Shown: positions 34,876 through 44,433, counted from the first letter of the stretch. The stretch is DNA of 63,929 nucleotides from DATDCV01 sp036524155 (GCA_036524155.1 DATDCV010000500.1:1-63929); one strand, 5' to 3'. Notes: a model not told the origin generated them from the sequence alone. Numbers and translations: made by a program.

Positions 34876-35370
34876 ATGGAACGGTGGCAGCAGGACCTTG
34901 AATGGTGGCTCGCCAACTGGCCAGTGCTGGCGGGACTGCTTCTCTGGTTCGCGTCTCTGCTGAATTCAATCCTGCCCCTGGTGCATGTGCAACGCCGTCT
35001 GCCGAGACTGAGCCTGGCTGAACTCACCGCGCGATGTCCGGGTCTGGGTCGGCTAAGCTGGGGCTACCCCATAGCCTACGTGGCTACCGCGCTGCTATTT
35101 GTGGCGGCAATGTTCTGGGTGCATGAACATTCGCGTCGCCTGAGCGATGCGCAAGGCTCTTTCCTCATGGGTGCGGTTTTCTGTATCTTCCCCCTAATTG
35201 CTGCAGGCCTGGCTCTGAAGACCGGCGTGTATCGCGGGATGACGGGACGTGCCTTTACGAAGGATTATTATCAGGTTGCCGGGAGCCACCTGAGTTGGGT
35301 CCCTTGGACACAGCTCATCGCCGCAATCATCACTGCCGCGTTGAGCCTGACGGGCTTTTGGGCTGCTTGA
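34876..35370 (+). CDS. Hypothetical multi-pass membrane protein
   Basis: The 164-residue product has four hydrophobic segments (LAGLLLWFASLLNSILPLV, PIAYVATALLFVAAMFW, FLMGAVFCIFPLIAAGLAL and LIAAIITAALSLTGFWAA). The ATG at 34876 follows the divergent promoter region of the repeat protein. No family is recognised. A Tyr/Lys motif (GRAFTKDYYQVAGSHLSW) sits in the last loop. Confidence 0.7.
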   Translation: MERWQQDLEWWLANWPVLAGLLLWFASLLNSILPLVHVQRRLPRLSLAELTARCPGLGRLSWGYPIAYVATALLFVAAMFWVHEHSRRLSDAQGSFLMGAVFCIFPLIAAGLALKTGVYRGMTGRAFTKDYYQVAGSHLSWVPWTQLIAAIITAALSLTGFWAA

Positions 35371-35430
35371 ACTCACTACCCATTTACTCGGCGCTTTGGG
35401 CGTGTCCGGAAAATGCCAAAAGCCGCCGCG

Positions 35431-35493
35431 TGAGGGCACGCGGCCTACAAAAAACGCCCGGCATTTCATCGACCTGTAGGCCCGGTGCCCTCA
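35431..35493. repeat. Imperfect inverted repeat in an intergenic gap
   Basis: tgagggcacgcggcctaca at the left pairs with tgtaggcccggtgccctca at the right around a 25-base spacer. Such GC-rich inverted repeats can act as terminators or be interspersed repeats; no T-run follows, so a terminator is doubtful. Confidence 0.6.
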
Positions 35494-35554
35494 CCGGGCG
35501 AGTTTCCATCCACGCTCATAGCCTTCCGATCAGGCCCGACATTCTCTTGACCCT

Positions 35555-38500
35555 ATGAACAACCTCACCACCTTTTGCAGATGCGCGCTCGTTGCCGCCT
35601 TGCTCTGTCTGGCGACCAACAGCCGAGCCGCCCGAAACTTTGTCTCCCTCGACGGCCAATGGAGCTTCCGATTAGACCCAAAGGACGAGGGAACCAGTCA
35701 ACGATGGTTTAGCCGCGCCACTTTCTTCACGAACCGTGTCGATGTCCCCGGTGCCTGGCAGGCTCAAGGATACGGTTCCGAAAGCGACAAGCTATGGCAT
35801 CATTACGAAGGCAAAGCCTGGTATCAACGCGAGCTTCAACTGCCCAAACTCGCGCCCGGCCAGCGCCTTTTCCTCTGTGTTGGTGGTGTGCACCGCTCCG
35901 CGGAGCTCTGGCTCAACGGCATCTTCCTGGGCTCGCACCTCGGCTACCTGTCACCCTTTGAATTCGATCTAACGGAGGCTGCCCGTACCAACGCGACAGC
36001 GACGTTGGCCATTTGTGTCGATGGCAAGCAACACTGGGACCAGGATTGCCTGACCGGCTGCGTCGACATCATCGACGCCATGTTTACGCCCTGGGGCGGC
36101 ATTTGGGGGCACGTCTGGCTCGAAAAACGAGATGCCGCCTGGCTCGAAGACGTCTTTGTTCAGCCGCGGCTCTCGCCACCTGGCTGCGTCGTGACTGCTC
36201 GGGTCGCTGGTGATCAAGCTCGGGCGCGACATGTCCGGCTGGAGATTCGCTCCGGGTCAGGCCGTCGAATCACCGCGGTGAGCGGCACACCGCTGAACGA
36301 CGGCGCCGTGCGCTTCGAAACCCAGATCCCCAATGCCAAACTCTGGTCCTGTGACTCGCCCAACCTGTACCTCGCGCGTTTGGAACTGGCCGCCGATTCT
36401 GCCCGCGACGTTCTCGATCGCGTCGACACGCCGTTTGGCGTGCGCGAAATCAGGGTCGAAGGCCCGCACTTTTACCTGAATGGGCAAAAGCTCTTTCTTC
36501 GCGGCTATGGGGACGACGCGATCTACCCGAAGACAATGGCGCCGCCCGCGAACAAAGCCTTTTACCTCGAGCGGCTGAAGCTCATCAAACAGTATGGCTT
36601 CAATTTCGTCCGTCACCATAGCCATCTTCTGCTTCCCGAGTACTACGAAGCGGCGGACGAAGTCGGGATGCTCATCTCGGCTGAGTTCCCCATCGCCTAC
36701 CGCGAATATTACGACAAAGCCCGGGGCCCGGCGCTCGACCTGTATGAATCAGAGTGGGCCGCCGCTATCAAACGCCTGCGCAACCACCCGTCGATCTTCG
36801 ATTGGTCCATGGCCAACGAAATGTATGACTCGTTCCCCCTCGCGCCGAACCTGTATCGCGCCGCCAAACAACTGGACCCCGCGCGGCTCGTCATCGACAG
36901 CGACGGCCTCAGCGGCGCGTTCCTCGGCCCGGATGCCGACCGCGGCACCCTCGATTTCTTTTCCGTGCAGTTTGACGAATTCGCCTTGCCGCTGGATAAA
37001 CCGGACAAACACCGGTTCGCCGCCGTCCCCAAAAAGCCGGTCGTGTCCCACGAGACCGCCAATTACGTCACAGTGCCCCGGCTGGACCTCATCGAGGAAT
37101 TCAAGGACAACTTCAAACCGTTCTGGCTGACCCCCTATCGCGCCCGGCTGCAGAAAATGGGATTGTTGGCCGAGGCCGACCAATGGTCCCGGAACTCGGA
37201 GCGACTTTACCACCTCGCCCACAAGTTGAATCTCGAAGACCTGCGTCATAATCCCCTCATTTCCGGCTACACCTGGTGGCTGTTTCAGGATTACTGGACC
37301 GGTGCTAACGGCCTCGTGGACGCCTATTTTCGTCCCAAGTCCATCCCCTCAGCCGCCGTTCGCCGATTCAACGCCCCCGTCGTGCTCCTCCAGGAGGGCC
37401 TGCCCCTAACCGCTCGCTCTTCTCAGCCGCTCCAATTCAAGCTCCTCATATCCAACTTTTCACCCGCCCCGATTCGTGCCGCCAACCTCCGCTGGACCGT
37501 CAGCCTCGGCAAACGGACACTCGCCAAAGACCGGCTCCGGGATGCGGCCGCCCCTCAAGGCGAACTGTCTGAAGCTGCGGTCGTGCGCGTCACCCCGCCG
37601 CCACTATCCCAACCCGAGAAGCTCGTCATCTCGGCCGAACTTCAGGCCGGCGGTCTCCGTTCTCAGAATGATTGGTATGCCTGGATTTACCCCGCCCGTC
37701 CCGCAGACCTTTCCACGAACCTTTCTCAGAGCGAGAGCGATGGCCTCCTCCCCGTGCCCCGCTCCTCCGGGCGAGGCGAGGAGGAAAGCAGCCGGGGCTC
37801 TGAAGAAACTGGCGGCCACGCTGTCTCCCCCTCTCCGCCTCTGGGGGAGAGGGGACAGGGGAGAGGTGGCCCCTGGCTGTTGCAAGGTTCACGGCCCCAA
37901 CGCGAGCCAGAAGAAACATCGAAGCTCCCCTCCAACCGAACCCCAGAGAAGCGAGACAGCCTCCTCCCCTCAACCCTCTTCGCCAGCTCCAGCCTGCTCC
38001 CCCTCCTGCGCCATCTCGGGGCAAAACCGCTCCCCGTGGGCGAGCCCTTGCCCACCCGCGCTGTCTTCGTGGTACGCCAACCGACTTTGCCCATGCTCCA
38101 GGCTGTCGAGGCTGGCGCCAGCCTCGTTTGTCTCTCGCCCCGCCGCATCTTCCCCGCCGTGCCGAACCGTTTCAAATCCGCCTGGTGGCTCGGCAGCGAC
38201 ACCGACTGCAACGCCGGCACCGTCGTCTATCCGCACCCGGCCACCCGTGCGATCGCACCGGACGGCTGGTGCGACCTTGGCTGGTACCATCTGCTCGAAG
38301 GCGCTCAGGCCTATCTGCTCGATGAAGTCCCTTTCCTTCAGCAATTCTCCACCCCCGTCCCCGGAGCGCAACGACGTCCCGATTCATCCGCAAACCCTCA
38401 ACCGGTCTTAATCCGGGCGCTGGATGTTCACACCTTGTGCCGTAACAAAGCGTTACTCTTCGAAGCCAGCGTCGGCCGCGGCTCGATCCTGGTCAGCGGC

Positions 38501-39142
38501 TTGCGTTTGGAACCGAATCCCACGATGCCCGAGCGAGACTGGCTGCTCGTCCAACTAATCCAATACGCCGCCACCTTCCCGCAGCCCAAAACCGCGTTGC
38601 CCGCTTCCTTCCTCAATCAACGCATTGCCGACACACCTGTGCCCGAAGGTCCGTTCCTTCCCGGCTTCGCGCGCCTGCTTAGCACCAACTCCGAGCGCGC
38701 CGACTACCCGAGCTACCGCGAGGCAAGCGCCCCGCTTATCGTCTGCCGCCAACTGGAACCTGGCCGCTCGCTCGAATGGGAAACCGCTCCCGTCCCTGCG
38801 CGCTGGAACGCGGCGCGGGCCACCTTTGTCTTTTCTGGCGGCCTCGGCTGGAAGTCCCAGCCCCAAACTCCCGGCTTCGTGCTCCTCGTGAACGGCCGCG
38901 AACTGTTGACCTTCGACGTCGCGTCCGAAGGCCACACCTGGCTGGCGCCCGGCGGCAACGCCAGGCTCTCCTTTGCGCCGGAGAAAAACCTGCCGGAAGA
39001 TGCTCTCGGCCTGTTCTATCTCACGGTCCCGGCGGACCGGCTCGAGCCCGGAAAACCGTGCCGCCTCGCCGTGCAGTCGCAAGGCAAAGACAGCCGCCGC
39101 TGGTTTGGTCTGAACCCGTATCCGGATTTGAATGGAGATTGA
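35555..39142 (+). CDS. Large secreted glycoside hydrolase family 2 protein with an inserted repeat-derived segment
   Basis: The 1195-residue product has a signal peptide (CALVAALLCLATNSRAA), a GH2 sugar-binding domain (WYQRELQLP), an Ig-like domain and a TIM barrel. The acid/base is probably Glu422 in DWSMANEMYD and the nucleophile Glu500 in VVSHETANY, the usual GH2 pair. The C-terminal half contains further sandwich and GATase-like domains (ARAVFVVRQPTLPMLQAVEA-like). Residues about 729-780 form a Ser/Pro/Gly/Arg low-complexity stretch that coincides with a family 3 interspersed repeat (37739-37885). The substrate is unknown. Confidence 0.88.
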   Translation: MNNLTTFCRCALVAALLCLATNSRAARNFVSLDGQWSFRLDPKDEGTSQRWFSRATFFTNRVDVPGAWQAQGYGSESDKLWHHYEGKAWYQRELQLPKLAPGQRLFLCVGGVHRSAELWLNGIFLGSHLGYLSPFEFDLTEAARTNATATLAICVDGKQHWDQDCLTGCVDIIDAMFTPWGGIWGHVWLEKRDAAWLEDVFVQPRLSPPGCVVTARVAGDQARARHVRLEIRSGSGRRITAVSGTPLNDGAVRFETQIPNAKLWSCDSPNLYLARLELAADSARDVLDRVDTPFGVREIRVEGPHFYLNGQKLFLRGYGDDAIYPKTMAPPANKAFYLERLKLIKQYGFNFVRHHSHLLLPEYYEAADEVGMLISAEFPIAYREYYDKARGPALDLYESEWAAAIKRLRNHPSIFDWSMANEMYDSFPLAPNLYRAAKQLDPARLVIDSDGLSGAFLGPDADRGTLDFFSVQFDEFALPLDKPDKHRFAAVPKKPVVSHETANYVTVPRLDLIEEFKDNFKPFWLTPYRARLQKMGLLAEADQWSRNSERLYHLAHKLNLEDLRHNPLISGYTWWLFQDYWTGANGLVDAYFRPKSIPSAAVRRFNAPVVLLQEGLPLTARSSQPLQFKLLISNFSPAPIRAANLRWTVSLGKRTLAKDRLRDAAAPQGELSEAAVVRVTPPPLSQPEKLVISAELQAGGLRSQNDWYAWIYPARPADLSTNLSQSESDGLLPVPRSSGRGEEESSRGSEETGGHAVSPSPPLGERGQGRGGPWLLQGSRPQREPEETSKLPSNRTPEKRDSLLPSTLFASSSLLPLLRHLGAKPLPVGEPLPTRAVFVVRQPTLPMLQAVEAGASLVCLSPRRIFPAVPNRFKSAWWLGSDTDCNAGTVVYPHPATRAIAPDGWCDLGWYHLLEGAQAYLLDEVPFLQQFSTPVPGAQRRPDSSANPQPVLIRALDVHTLCRNKALLFEASVGRGSILVSGLRLEPNPTMPERDWLLVQLIQYAATFPQPKTALPASFLNQRIADTPVPEGPFLPGFARLLSTNSERADYPSYREASAPLIVCRQLEPGRSLEWETAPVPARWNAARATFVFSGGLGWKSQPQTPGFVLLVNGRELLTFDVASEGHTWLAPGGNARLSFAPEKNLPEDALGLFYLTVPADRLEPGKPCRLAVQSQGKDSRRWFGLNPYPDLNGD
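37739..37885 (+). repeat. GA/CT-rich interspersed repeat, family 3, copy 3, inside the GH2 gene
   Basis: It matches the long form at 60398-60556: ggcctcctccccg, gaggaggaaagcagccgggg, tctgaagaaactggcggcca, tccccctctccgcctctggg and ggggacaggggagaggtggc appear in the same order. The reading frame stays open through it and encodes low-complexity residues, so the element has been tolerated in a linker. Confidence 0.75.
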
Positions 39143-39167
39143 GCGGTTGTTCTGATGGGGAGTTCAC

Positions 39168-39545
39168 TTAAAGGGACCCGCTGCCTTCCGTGATAATCGT
39201 GTCGCTGTGTTCATACGCCGGGGCACAGCAGCACAGCAAACGGAGCGGCACGGAGCCGGTGTTCCAGAGCTTGTGCTTCTGGCGGGGCGGAATGGCAATG
39301 GCGTCGCCAGCAACCACGTCGCGGACCTCTCCCTCGATGCGCATCCGGCCAGTCCCGTGGGTGATGTAATAGATCTCCTCAGCCTGCGGATGATAGTGCT
39401 CCTGGGTGGCGCCGCCCACCGGCAACCGCGCCTCCGCCAGGCTTTGGTTGCGGATGGCCGAGTTGCGGTGCGCCAACAGTTCGCGAATCTCCGACCCGTC
39501 CTTGGTGACAAAAGCCGCCAGCTTATCGAGGTTCTTTACTTCCAT
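39168..39545 (-). CDS. Small single-domain cupin protein
   Basis: The 125-residue product has the cupin metal motif 1 (EHYHPQAEEIYYITHGTGRM: His-x-His...Glu) and motif 2 (PPRQKHKLWNTGSVPL: His). The metal-binding set His-His-Glu-His is complete. Small cupins act as isomerases, dioxygenases or sugar-binding proteins; no substrate is apparent. The C-terminus carries three Cys in a row near CCCAP. The ATG at 39545 is preceded by no strong ribosome site. Confidence 0.85.
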   Translation of the reverse strand: MEVKNLDKLAAFVTKDGSEIRELLAHRNSAIRNQSLAEARLPVGGATQEHYHPQAEEIYYITHGTGRMRIEGEVRDVVAGDAIAIPPRQKHKLWNTGSVPLRLLCCCAPAYEHSDTIITEGSGSL

Positions 39546-39650
39546 AAGTGTTAGCCGACTTCCAACCTGGAACCTTTAACCTGCAACCTGCAACTCGCTC
39601 GCGCCAAAAACGACCTCACGCTTCGCCCCGCCGGTTCTGCTCGCCCGGCC

Positions 39651-40994
39651 TTACACCAGCTTGGTCTGGCCCGGGATAGCGACGGGGTAGATCCCGTCGG
39701 CGCCCGGTTTCACGGGCGGTTCCGTGTTCATCGTGATCTCACCCTGTGGCGGGAAGGCAAACTTCGAATCCAGCGCTTCTTTCCACGTGATCTTCTGCCC
39801 GGAATAGACCGCCATCTGGCCCAGCACCGTCGCCATGGTCGAATCGGCCAGAACTTTCGCGCGCTGAAACGGTTTGCCCGCGCGGATGGATTGCAGAAAC
39901 TCCAGGTGCTCCTGCTCGTAGGGCGACTTCTTCGACAACGCCGCATCCGCGCGCCAGGTCACCTTGCCTTTGAGGTCGGTGAGATACGGCCGGTCAAAGG
40001 CCGCGAAGTGACACCGGCCCTTGGTGCCGTGGAACACGTCACGATTGTAGCCAAAACAGCCTGTCGCCGTCCGGCACGACCCGTAGATGCAGCGGCCGTC
40101 GGGATACTGGTAGGTGACATGGTGATGGTCGAACGACGTCCCCATCGATGCCTGGAAATGCGTCGAGCGCCCGCCCATGCCGTAGGCCGCCTCCGGCATA
40201 ACGTCGCCCAGCGCCCACAACGCGGAGTCGAGATTGTGGATTAGCGACTGGGGCACGTCGTCCCCGGAGAGCCACGTGAAGTGATACCAATTGCGAAACT
40301 GATACTCCATTTCGCTCCATTCCGGCTGGCGGTCAATCAGCCGGTAAGGCCCGCGCAGGTAGTCGCACTGAATCGCCACGATGTCGCCGATCTCGCCCGC
40401 CTGGATCCGCTGGATCGCCTCGCGCCGGCCCAAGTGATAACGGTAGGTCACGCCCGCGAGCACTCCCGTCCCGTTCTTCCTGGACAATTCGTCGGTTTGC
40501 AGAATCTTCTCGATCCCGGCGATATCCACCCCCGCGGGTTTCTCCACAAACACGTGCTTTTTCGCCTGCGCCGCCGCCAGCGCACATTCCGGATGGAAGC
40601 GCGACGCGCAGGCGATCAGCACCACGTCGCAGTTTTCGATCACGCCCCGAAACCCGTTCAGTCCGCTGAATTGCCGATCGCCCGGGACCTGGATCCGCTC
40701 CGGAAACATCGGCGTCAGCGTCTTGATCGCTCCTTCAATCTTATCCGGGAAGATGTCGGCCGCTGCCCAGAGCTTCGTGCCCGGGTCGCTCGTCAACGCG
40801 TCTCCTGCCGCGCCGGTGCCGCGTCCCCCGCAGCCCACCAGGCCGAGCTTGAGCGTGCTGCTTTCCGCCGCGTGGGCGAACCGGCCTACGTCTAATGTGC
40901 CGATCAACGCCGTCCCCGCCACCGCGGCTGAGGTCCGGAGAAAGTCCCGGCGGTTGCCGGCGGTGGTTTTGATCTTTTGTGCGGTATCCTTCAT
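39651..40994 (-). CDS. Tat-exported Gfo/Idh/MocA-family oxidoreductase
   Basis: The 447-residue product has a twin-arginine signal (GNRRDFLRTSAAVAGTALIG), then a Rossmann NAD(P)-binding motif (LGLVGCGGRGTGAAG) and the family EKPAGVD motif in which Lys acts in catalysis. The C-terminal half is the usual alpha/beta GFO_IDH_MocA domain. Exported members of this type are very numerous in Verrucomicrobia and Planctomycetes and oxidise or rearrange sugars or nucleotide sugars; the substrate is unknown. The divergent histidine kinase gene follows the hairpin element. Confidence 0.9.
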   Translation of the reverse strand: MKDTAQKIKTTAGNRRDFLRTSAAVAGTALIGTLDVGRFAHAAESSTLKLGLVGCGGRGTGAAGDALTSDPGTKLWAAADIFPDKIEGAIKTLTPMFPERIQVPGDRQFSGLNGFRGVIENCDVVLIACASRFHPECALAAAQAKKHVFVEKPAGVDIAGIEKILQTDELSRKNGTGVLAGVTYRYHLGRREAIQRIQAGEIGDIVAIQCDYLRGPYRLIDRQPEWSEMEYQFRNWYHFTWLSGDDVPQSLIHNLDSALWALGDVMPEAAYGMGGRSTHFQASMGTSFDHHHVTYQYPDGRCIYGSCRTATGCFGYNRDVFHGTKGRCHFAAFDRPYLTDLKGKVTWRADAALSKKSPYEQEHLEFLQSIRAGKPFQRAKVLADSTMATVLGQMAVYSGQKITWKEALDSKFAFPPQGEITMNTEPPVKPGADGIYPVAIPGQTKLV

Positions 40995-41060
40995 AGCTTT
41001 GTCCTTCGGTTGGTAAATGTGGAGTTCAGCTTATGCCGCTGGCCGAATCGTTCCAGCAAA

Positions 41061-41188
41061 AATAAGGGGTGCCCCCTCAGTCTTGGCTCGGAGCGCCGAG
41101 TTACACTCGGCTTACGATTGGCGGTCGGCTCGCTTAAGCCGATTAGAAATCAGCGCTCCGACCCAAGACCGAGGCGATACAATAAGGG
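41061..41188. mobile_element. Hairpin miniature element, copy D, with 8-bp target duplication
   Basis: The element is 41069-41180 (112 bp), flanked by the perfect direct repeat aataaggg at 41061-41068 and 41181-41188. The left tip is degenerate (gtgccccctcag), the right tip ends ggcgatac. It lies between the divergent oxidoreductase and histidine kinase genes. Confidence 0.92.
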
Positions 41189-41305
41189 TGTGTTTGCGCT
41201 TGCCAGCGCGCGCCCGGCTGTGAACATACTCAGCCAGGCTCTGTTCCCACCACCAGGGCTCAGGAACCCGCGGTTCTCCAGTGAGGACCTTGCTCAAATC
41301 GTCGT

Positions 41306-43717
41306 ATGTACTTGCGCAATTTATTCACGACCGGGCTGGGCGTCCGGATTGCAGGCGCCCTCGCGATCTTGATCGGCACCTCCTGGCTTCTGCTCTGGCT
41401 AACGGGCATCGCTGCGCACTGGTCCGCCGAAGGCGTCCTCGTCGTGAAAACGAACATGGCGCTAAGCCTGGTGCTCGCCGGCACGGCTCTTCTCCTGCTG
41501 GCGCCGACCGCGCTGCGCCCGCTTCGCCGGCGTCTGGGCCTGCTTGGGGCCGCGGTTGTCTTCCTCATTGGCGCGCTGACGCTCAGCCAGCACTTGTTTG
41601 GCTATGACCTCGGTATGGACCAACTGCTGGCCAGTGAGCCCCCTGGCTCTGCCGCCCCCACAAGTCCAAACCGTATTGGCCCGCCGGGTTCGCTCAGCCT
41701 TGTGTTGCTCGGCGCCGCACTGCTGCTTCTGCCTTCCCGCCGCTCCGTCATAGCCTCCTGGCTCGGATTGGCGGTCTGCATCACCGATCTCGTCCCGGCC
41801 GTGGGCTTCCTCTATGGCATCACCGATTTCTACCGCCCTCCCCAGATGACCGGCATATCGTGGTGGAGCGTGCTGGCGCTGGTCTCCCTGGGTTTGGGAC
41901 TGCTCGTGGCCCGGCCGGCGCAGGGGCCCGCAGCTCAATTCCTGCGCGATGATCCCGGCGGCGTTCTCCTGCGCCGGCTGTGGCCTGCGGTCGTGATCAT
42001 CCCGCTGATCCTCGGGTTTCTGAAGGTCCTCGGCCGGGATAGAGAGCTGTTCGGCACCGCCTCAGGGACTGGCATGCTGGTCATCGCGCTAGTTTTGGTC
42101 TTTTCGGTGCTGCTCTGGACAAGCGCGGCGCATTTGAGCCGAACGTCTAGCGCCCAGGCGAGGGCCGAGGAAAAGCTGCGCGCCAGCAACGAACGTTTCG
42201 AACTCGCCATGCGGGGAGCGGGTGTCGGCTTATGGGATTGGAACATCCACACCGGCAAGGTCTACTACTCACCCAGATGGAAAGAGCTTTTTGGCTACGC
42301 GCAACACGAGATCGGTGAGTCCTTGGAAGACTGGGTGCGGCTCCTGCATCCGGAGGAGAAGGAGCGGATCTGCAAGTTGCTGGAAGACTTCCTCGCCGGC
42401 ACAGGCCAAACAGTCACGGCCGAATACCGGCTGCGCCACAAAGACGGCTCCTACCGCTGGATCGAGGCGCGCGCAGTGGTGGTAAGGGATCAGAACGGCC
42501 AGGCCTGCCGGCTGGTTGGATCGCACGGGGACATCACCGCCCGCAAGCAGGCCGAGGAGGCGCTCCGGGATAGCGAGAGCCGGGCGAAGGTTGCCCAGGC
42601 AATGAAGGCGGAGCGGCAGCGCTTCTATGACGTGTTGGATACTCTCCCGGCCTACGTCGTGTTGTTGTCGCCGGATTATCACGTGCCTTTCGCCAACCGC
42701 TTCTTCGAAGAACGGTTCGGCAAGTCGAACGGAAAACGGTGTTTCGAATATCTGTTTAATCGAATTGACCCGTGCGAGAATTGCGAGACGTACACGGTGC
42801 TTAAAACCAACGCTCCTCATAACTGGGAATGGCTCGGGCCGGATGGCCGCAATTACGAGATCCACGATTTCCCGTTCACGGACGCGGATGGCTCGCAAAT
42901 GATCATGGAGGCGGGAATCGATATAACCGCGATGGTGAAGGCGCAGGCGGCCCTGAAAGACGCGAACGAGAGGCTGGAAGAGCGGACCGCGAAACTGCAG
43001 GAACTGGTCGGTGAGCTGGAGCATTTTTCCTACACCATCACCCACGATATGCGGGCCCCGCTGCGGGCAATGATGGGCTTCGCGGAGGTGGTGGGCGAAC
43101 TGTGCGCCGAGTGCGCGCAAGTCCAGCAAAAGGACTTCCTGCGGCGCATCGCCACGTCGGCGCGGCGCATGGACCTGTTGATTACCGACGCGCTCAACTA
43201 CAGCCGCGCGGTGCGGCAGCAGTTGCCTTTGGCGCCGGTCGATGTCGGTGCGTTGTTGCGCGGCATGCTCGACTCGTATCCGGAACTGCAGGCGTCGAAA
43301 GCGCGGATCCGGATCGATGGTGCGATCCCGCAAGTGATGGCAAACGAGGCGGGGCTAACACAGTGCTTTTCCAATTTGCTGGACAATGCGGTGAAGTTTG
43401 TGGAGCCGGGGAAGGAACCGAACGTACGGATCTGGGCGGAGCATGGAGATGGGACGGTGCGGATTTGGGTGGAGGACAACGGCATAGGTATTTCAAAGAA
43501 CATGTTGCCGAGGATTTTCGACATGTTCTCCCGCGGTCAAAACCCCAACGCCGGAACCGGCATCGGCTTGGCGCTGGTGCGCAAAGTGGTGAACGCGATG
43601 GATGGAAAACTGGGGGTGGAGTCTGAAGTGGGAAAAGGAAGCCGATTCTGGGTCGAACTCAAAAGCGGGAACATTCGGCGCGCGGCGGCCGTGCGAGAGG
43701 CTCCTGACGGCTCCTAA
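41306..43717 (+). CDS. Membrane-bound hybrid-free sensor histidine kinase with two PAS domains
   Basis: The 803-residue product has about eight N-terminal membrane segments (residues 10-285), PAS domain 1 with a PAC motif (about 293-420, ending GSHGDITARKQAEEAL), PAS domain 2 (about 439-545) with the motif PCENC, a coiled coil, then HisKA with phospho-acceptor His580 (SYTITHDMRAPLRAMMGF) and HATPase (N box DNAVKF, G1 EDNGIGI, G2 GTGIGLAL). There is no receiver domain. The single-domain regulator 250 bases downstream is the likely partner. The signal sensed is unknown. Confidence 0.93.
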   Translation: MYLRNLFTTGLGVRIAGALAILIGTSWLLLWLTGIAAHWSAEGVLVVKTNMALSLVLAGTALLLLAPTALRPLRRRLGLLGAAVVFLIGALTLSQHLFGYDLGMDQLLASEPPGSAAPTSPNRIGPPGSLSLVLLGAALLLLPSRRSVIASWLGLAVCITDLVPAVGFLYGITDFYRPPQMTGISWWSVLALVSLGLGLLVARPAQGPAAQFLRDDPGGVLLRRLWPAVVIIPLILGFLKVLGRDRELFGTASGTGMLVIALVLVFSVLLWTSAAHLSRTSSAQARAEEKLRASNERFELAMRGAGVGLWDWNIHTGKVYYSPRWKELFGYAQHEIGESLEDWVRLLHPEEKERICKLLEDFLAGTGQTVTAEYRLRHKDGSYRWIEARAVVVRDQNGQACRLVGSHGDITARKQAEEALRDSESRAKVAQAMKAERQRFYDVLDTLPAYVVLLSPDYHVPFANRFFEERFGKSNGKRCFEYLFNRIDPCENCETYTVLKTNAPHNWEWLGPDGRNYEIHDFPFTDADGSQMIMEAGIDITAMVKAQAALKDANERLEERTAKLQELVGELEHFSYTITHDMRAPLRAMMGFAEVVGELCAECAQVQQKDFLRRIATSARRMDLLITDALNYSRAVRQQLPLAPVDVGALLRGMLDSYPELQASKARIRIDGAIPQVMANEAGLTQCFSNLLDNAVKFVEPGKEPNVRIWAEHGDGTVRIWVEDNGIGISKNMLPRIFDMFSRGQNPNAGTGIGLALVRKVVNAMDGKLGVESEVGKGSRFWVELKSGNIRRAAAVREAPDGS

Positions 43718-43762
43718 CGTCGACCCCAGCGTCGCGCGCACCGTGCGCGCATTGGCGGCCTG

Positions 43763-43875
43763 GTATCAACCTCAGGTCGGAGCGCCGAGTTGCACTCGGC
43801 TTCGAACTGGGCTTACCTGCGGCGATCGGTTCACTTAAGCCGATTAAAAATCGACGCTCCGCCGACGGTCCTGAC
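43763..43875. mobile_element. Degenerate hairpin miniature element, copy E
   Basis: It keeps the tip gtatc, the arm ctcag...gtcggagcgccgagttgc and the inner stem-loop (taagccgattaaaaatcg), but the left arm lacks cttgg and the right end is decayed (gctccgccgacggtcctgac). No 8-bp target duplication can be found. It lies between the histidine kinase and the response regulator genes. Confidence 0.75.
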
Positions 43876-43914
43876 TTTACGGCCGGCCTTGCATTGCGCG
43901 CTCACAAGTTTGCC

Positions 43915-43944
43915 TTGACAAAAGCCCAACCCTCCTTAGGTAAT
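43915..43944 (+). promoter_or_regulatory. Sigma-70-like promoter of the response regulator gene
   Basis: A perfect -35 box ttgaca at 43915-43920 and a -10-like box ggtaat at 43939-43944 are separated by 18 bases. The ribosome site aaggga lies at 43963-43968, five bases before the ATG at 43973. This suggests the regulator is transcribed on its own as well as behind the kinase. Confidence 0.55.
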
Positions 43945-43972
43945 GATGGGCAGCCAACGTTAAAGGGAAAGT

Positions 43973-44398
43973 ATGCCGCCTGGACCATCCAGCGTGTTGT
44001 ACGTGGAAGATGAAGAGAGCGACCGGCTCCTCATGCAGCGGGCTTTCATGAGCGCGGGCATGGGAGAGACGTTGCGGATGGTCGAGGACGGACAGGCCGC
44101 TGTAGACTATTTGTCCGGCACCGGGAAATACGCCGAACGAACGCAGTATCCCCTGCCGGCGTTGGTGCTGCTGGATTTGAATCTGCCGGAGTTATCAGGT
44201 TTTGAGGTGCTCAAATGGACCAGGAGTTTGCCCCACCTGCAGGGTCTCCCGATCGTGGTATTTTCTTCCTCGTCGCTGCCGGAGGATCGCGCGAAAAGCA
44301 TGGCTCTCGGCGCCAATGATTACCTGGAAAAGCCGCGGTCCGGCCTGATGTTCAGGACCGTCGCACGCGAACTGAAGGAGCGATGGCTGAGCTGTTGA
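43973..44398 (+). CDS. Single-domain response regulator (CheY/Rcp1-like)
   Basis: The 141-residue product is a lone receiver domain. The phospho-acceptor is Asp68 in LLDLNLPELSG, with the acidic pair in VEDEESD near the N-terminus, a Ser in the VVFSSSSL stretch and the Lys in YLEKPRSG. There is no output domain. The longer alpha-helix 2 region and the ExxxxGFEVLKW pattern resemble Rcp1-type regulators that pair with PAS-phytochrome-like kinases. It follows the histidine kinase, its probable partner. Confidence 0.93.
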   Translation: MPPGPSSVLYVEDEESDRLLMQRAFMSAGMGETLRMVEDGQAAVDYLSGTGKYAERTQYPLPALVLLDLNLPELSGFEVLKWTRSLPHLQGLPIVVFSSSSLPEDRAKSMALGANDYLEKPRSGLMFRTVARELKERWLSC

Positions 44399-44433
44399 GA
44401 TTTTGGACCGGGTGCTATTCGAACTTGACCACC

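Noticed and set aside
35431..35493. Inverted repeat taken as a Rho-independent terminator
   Set aside because: No T-run follows the stem on either strand and the loop is long.
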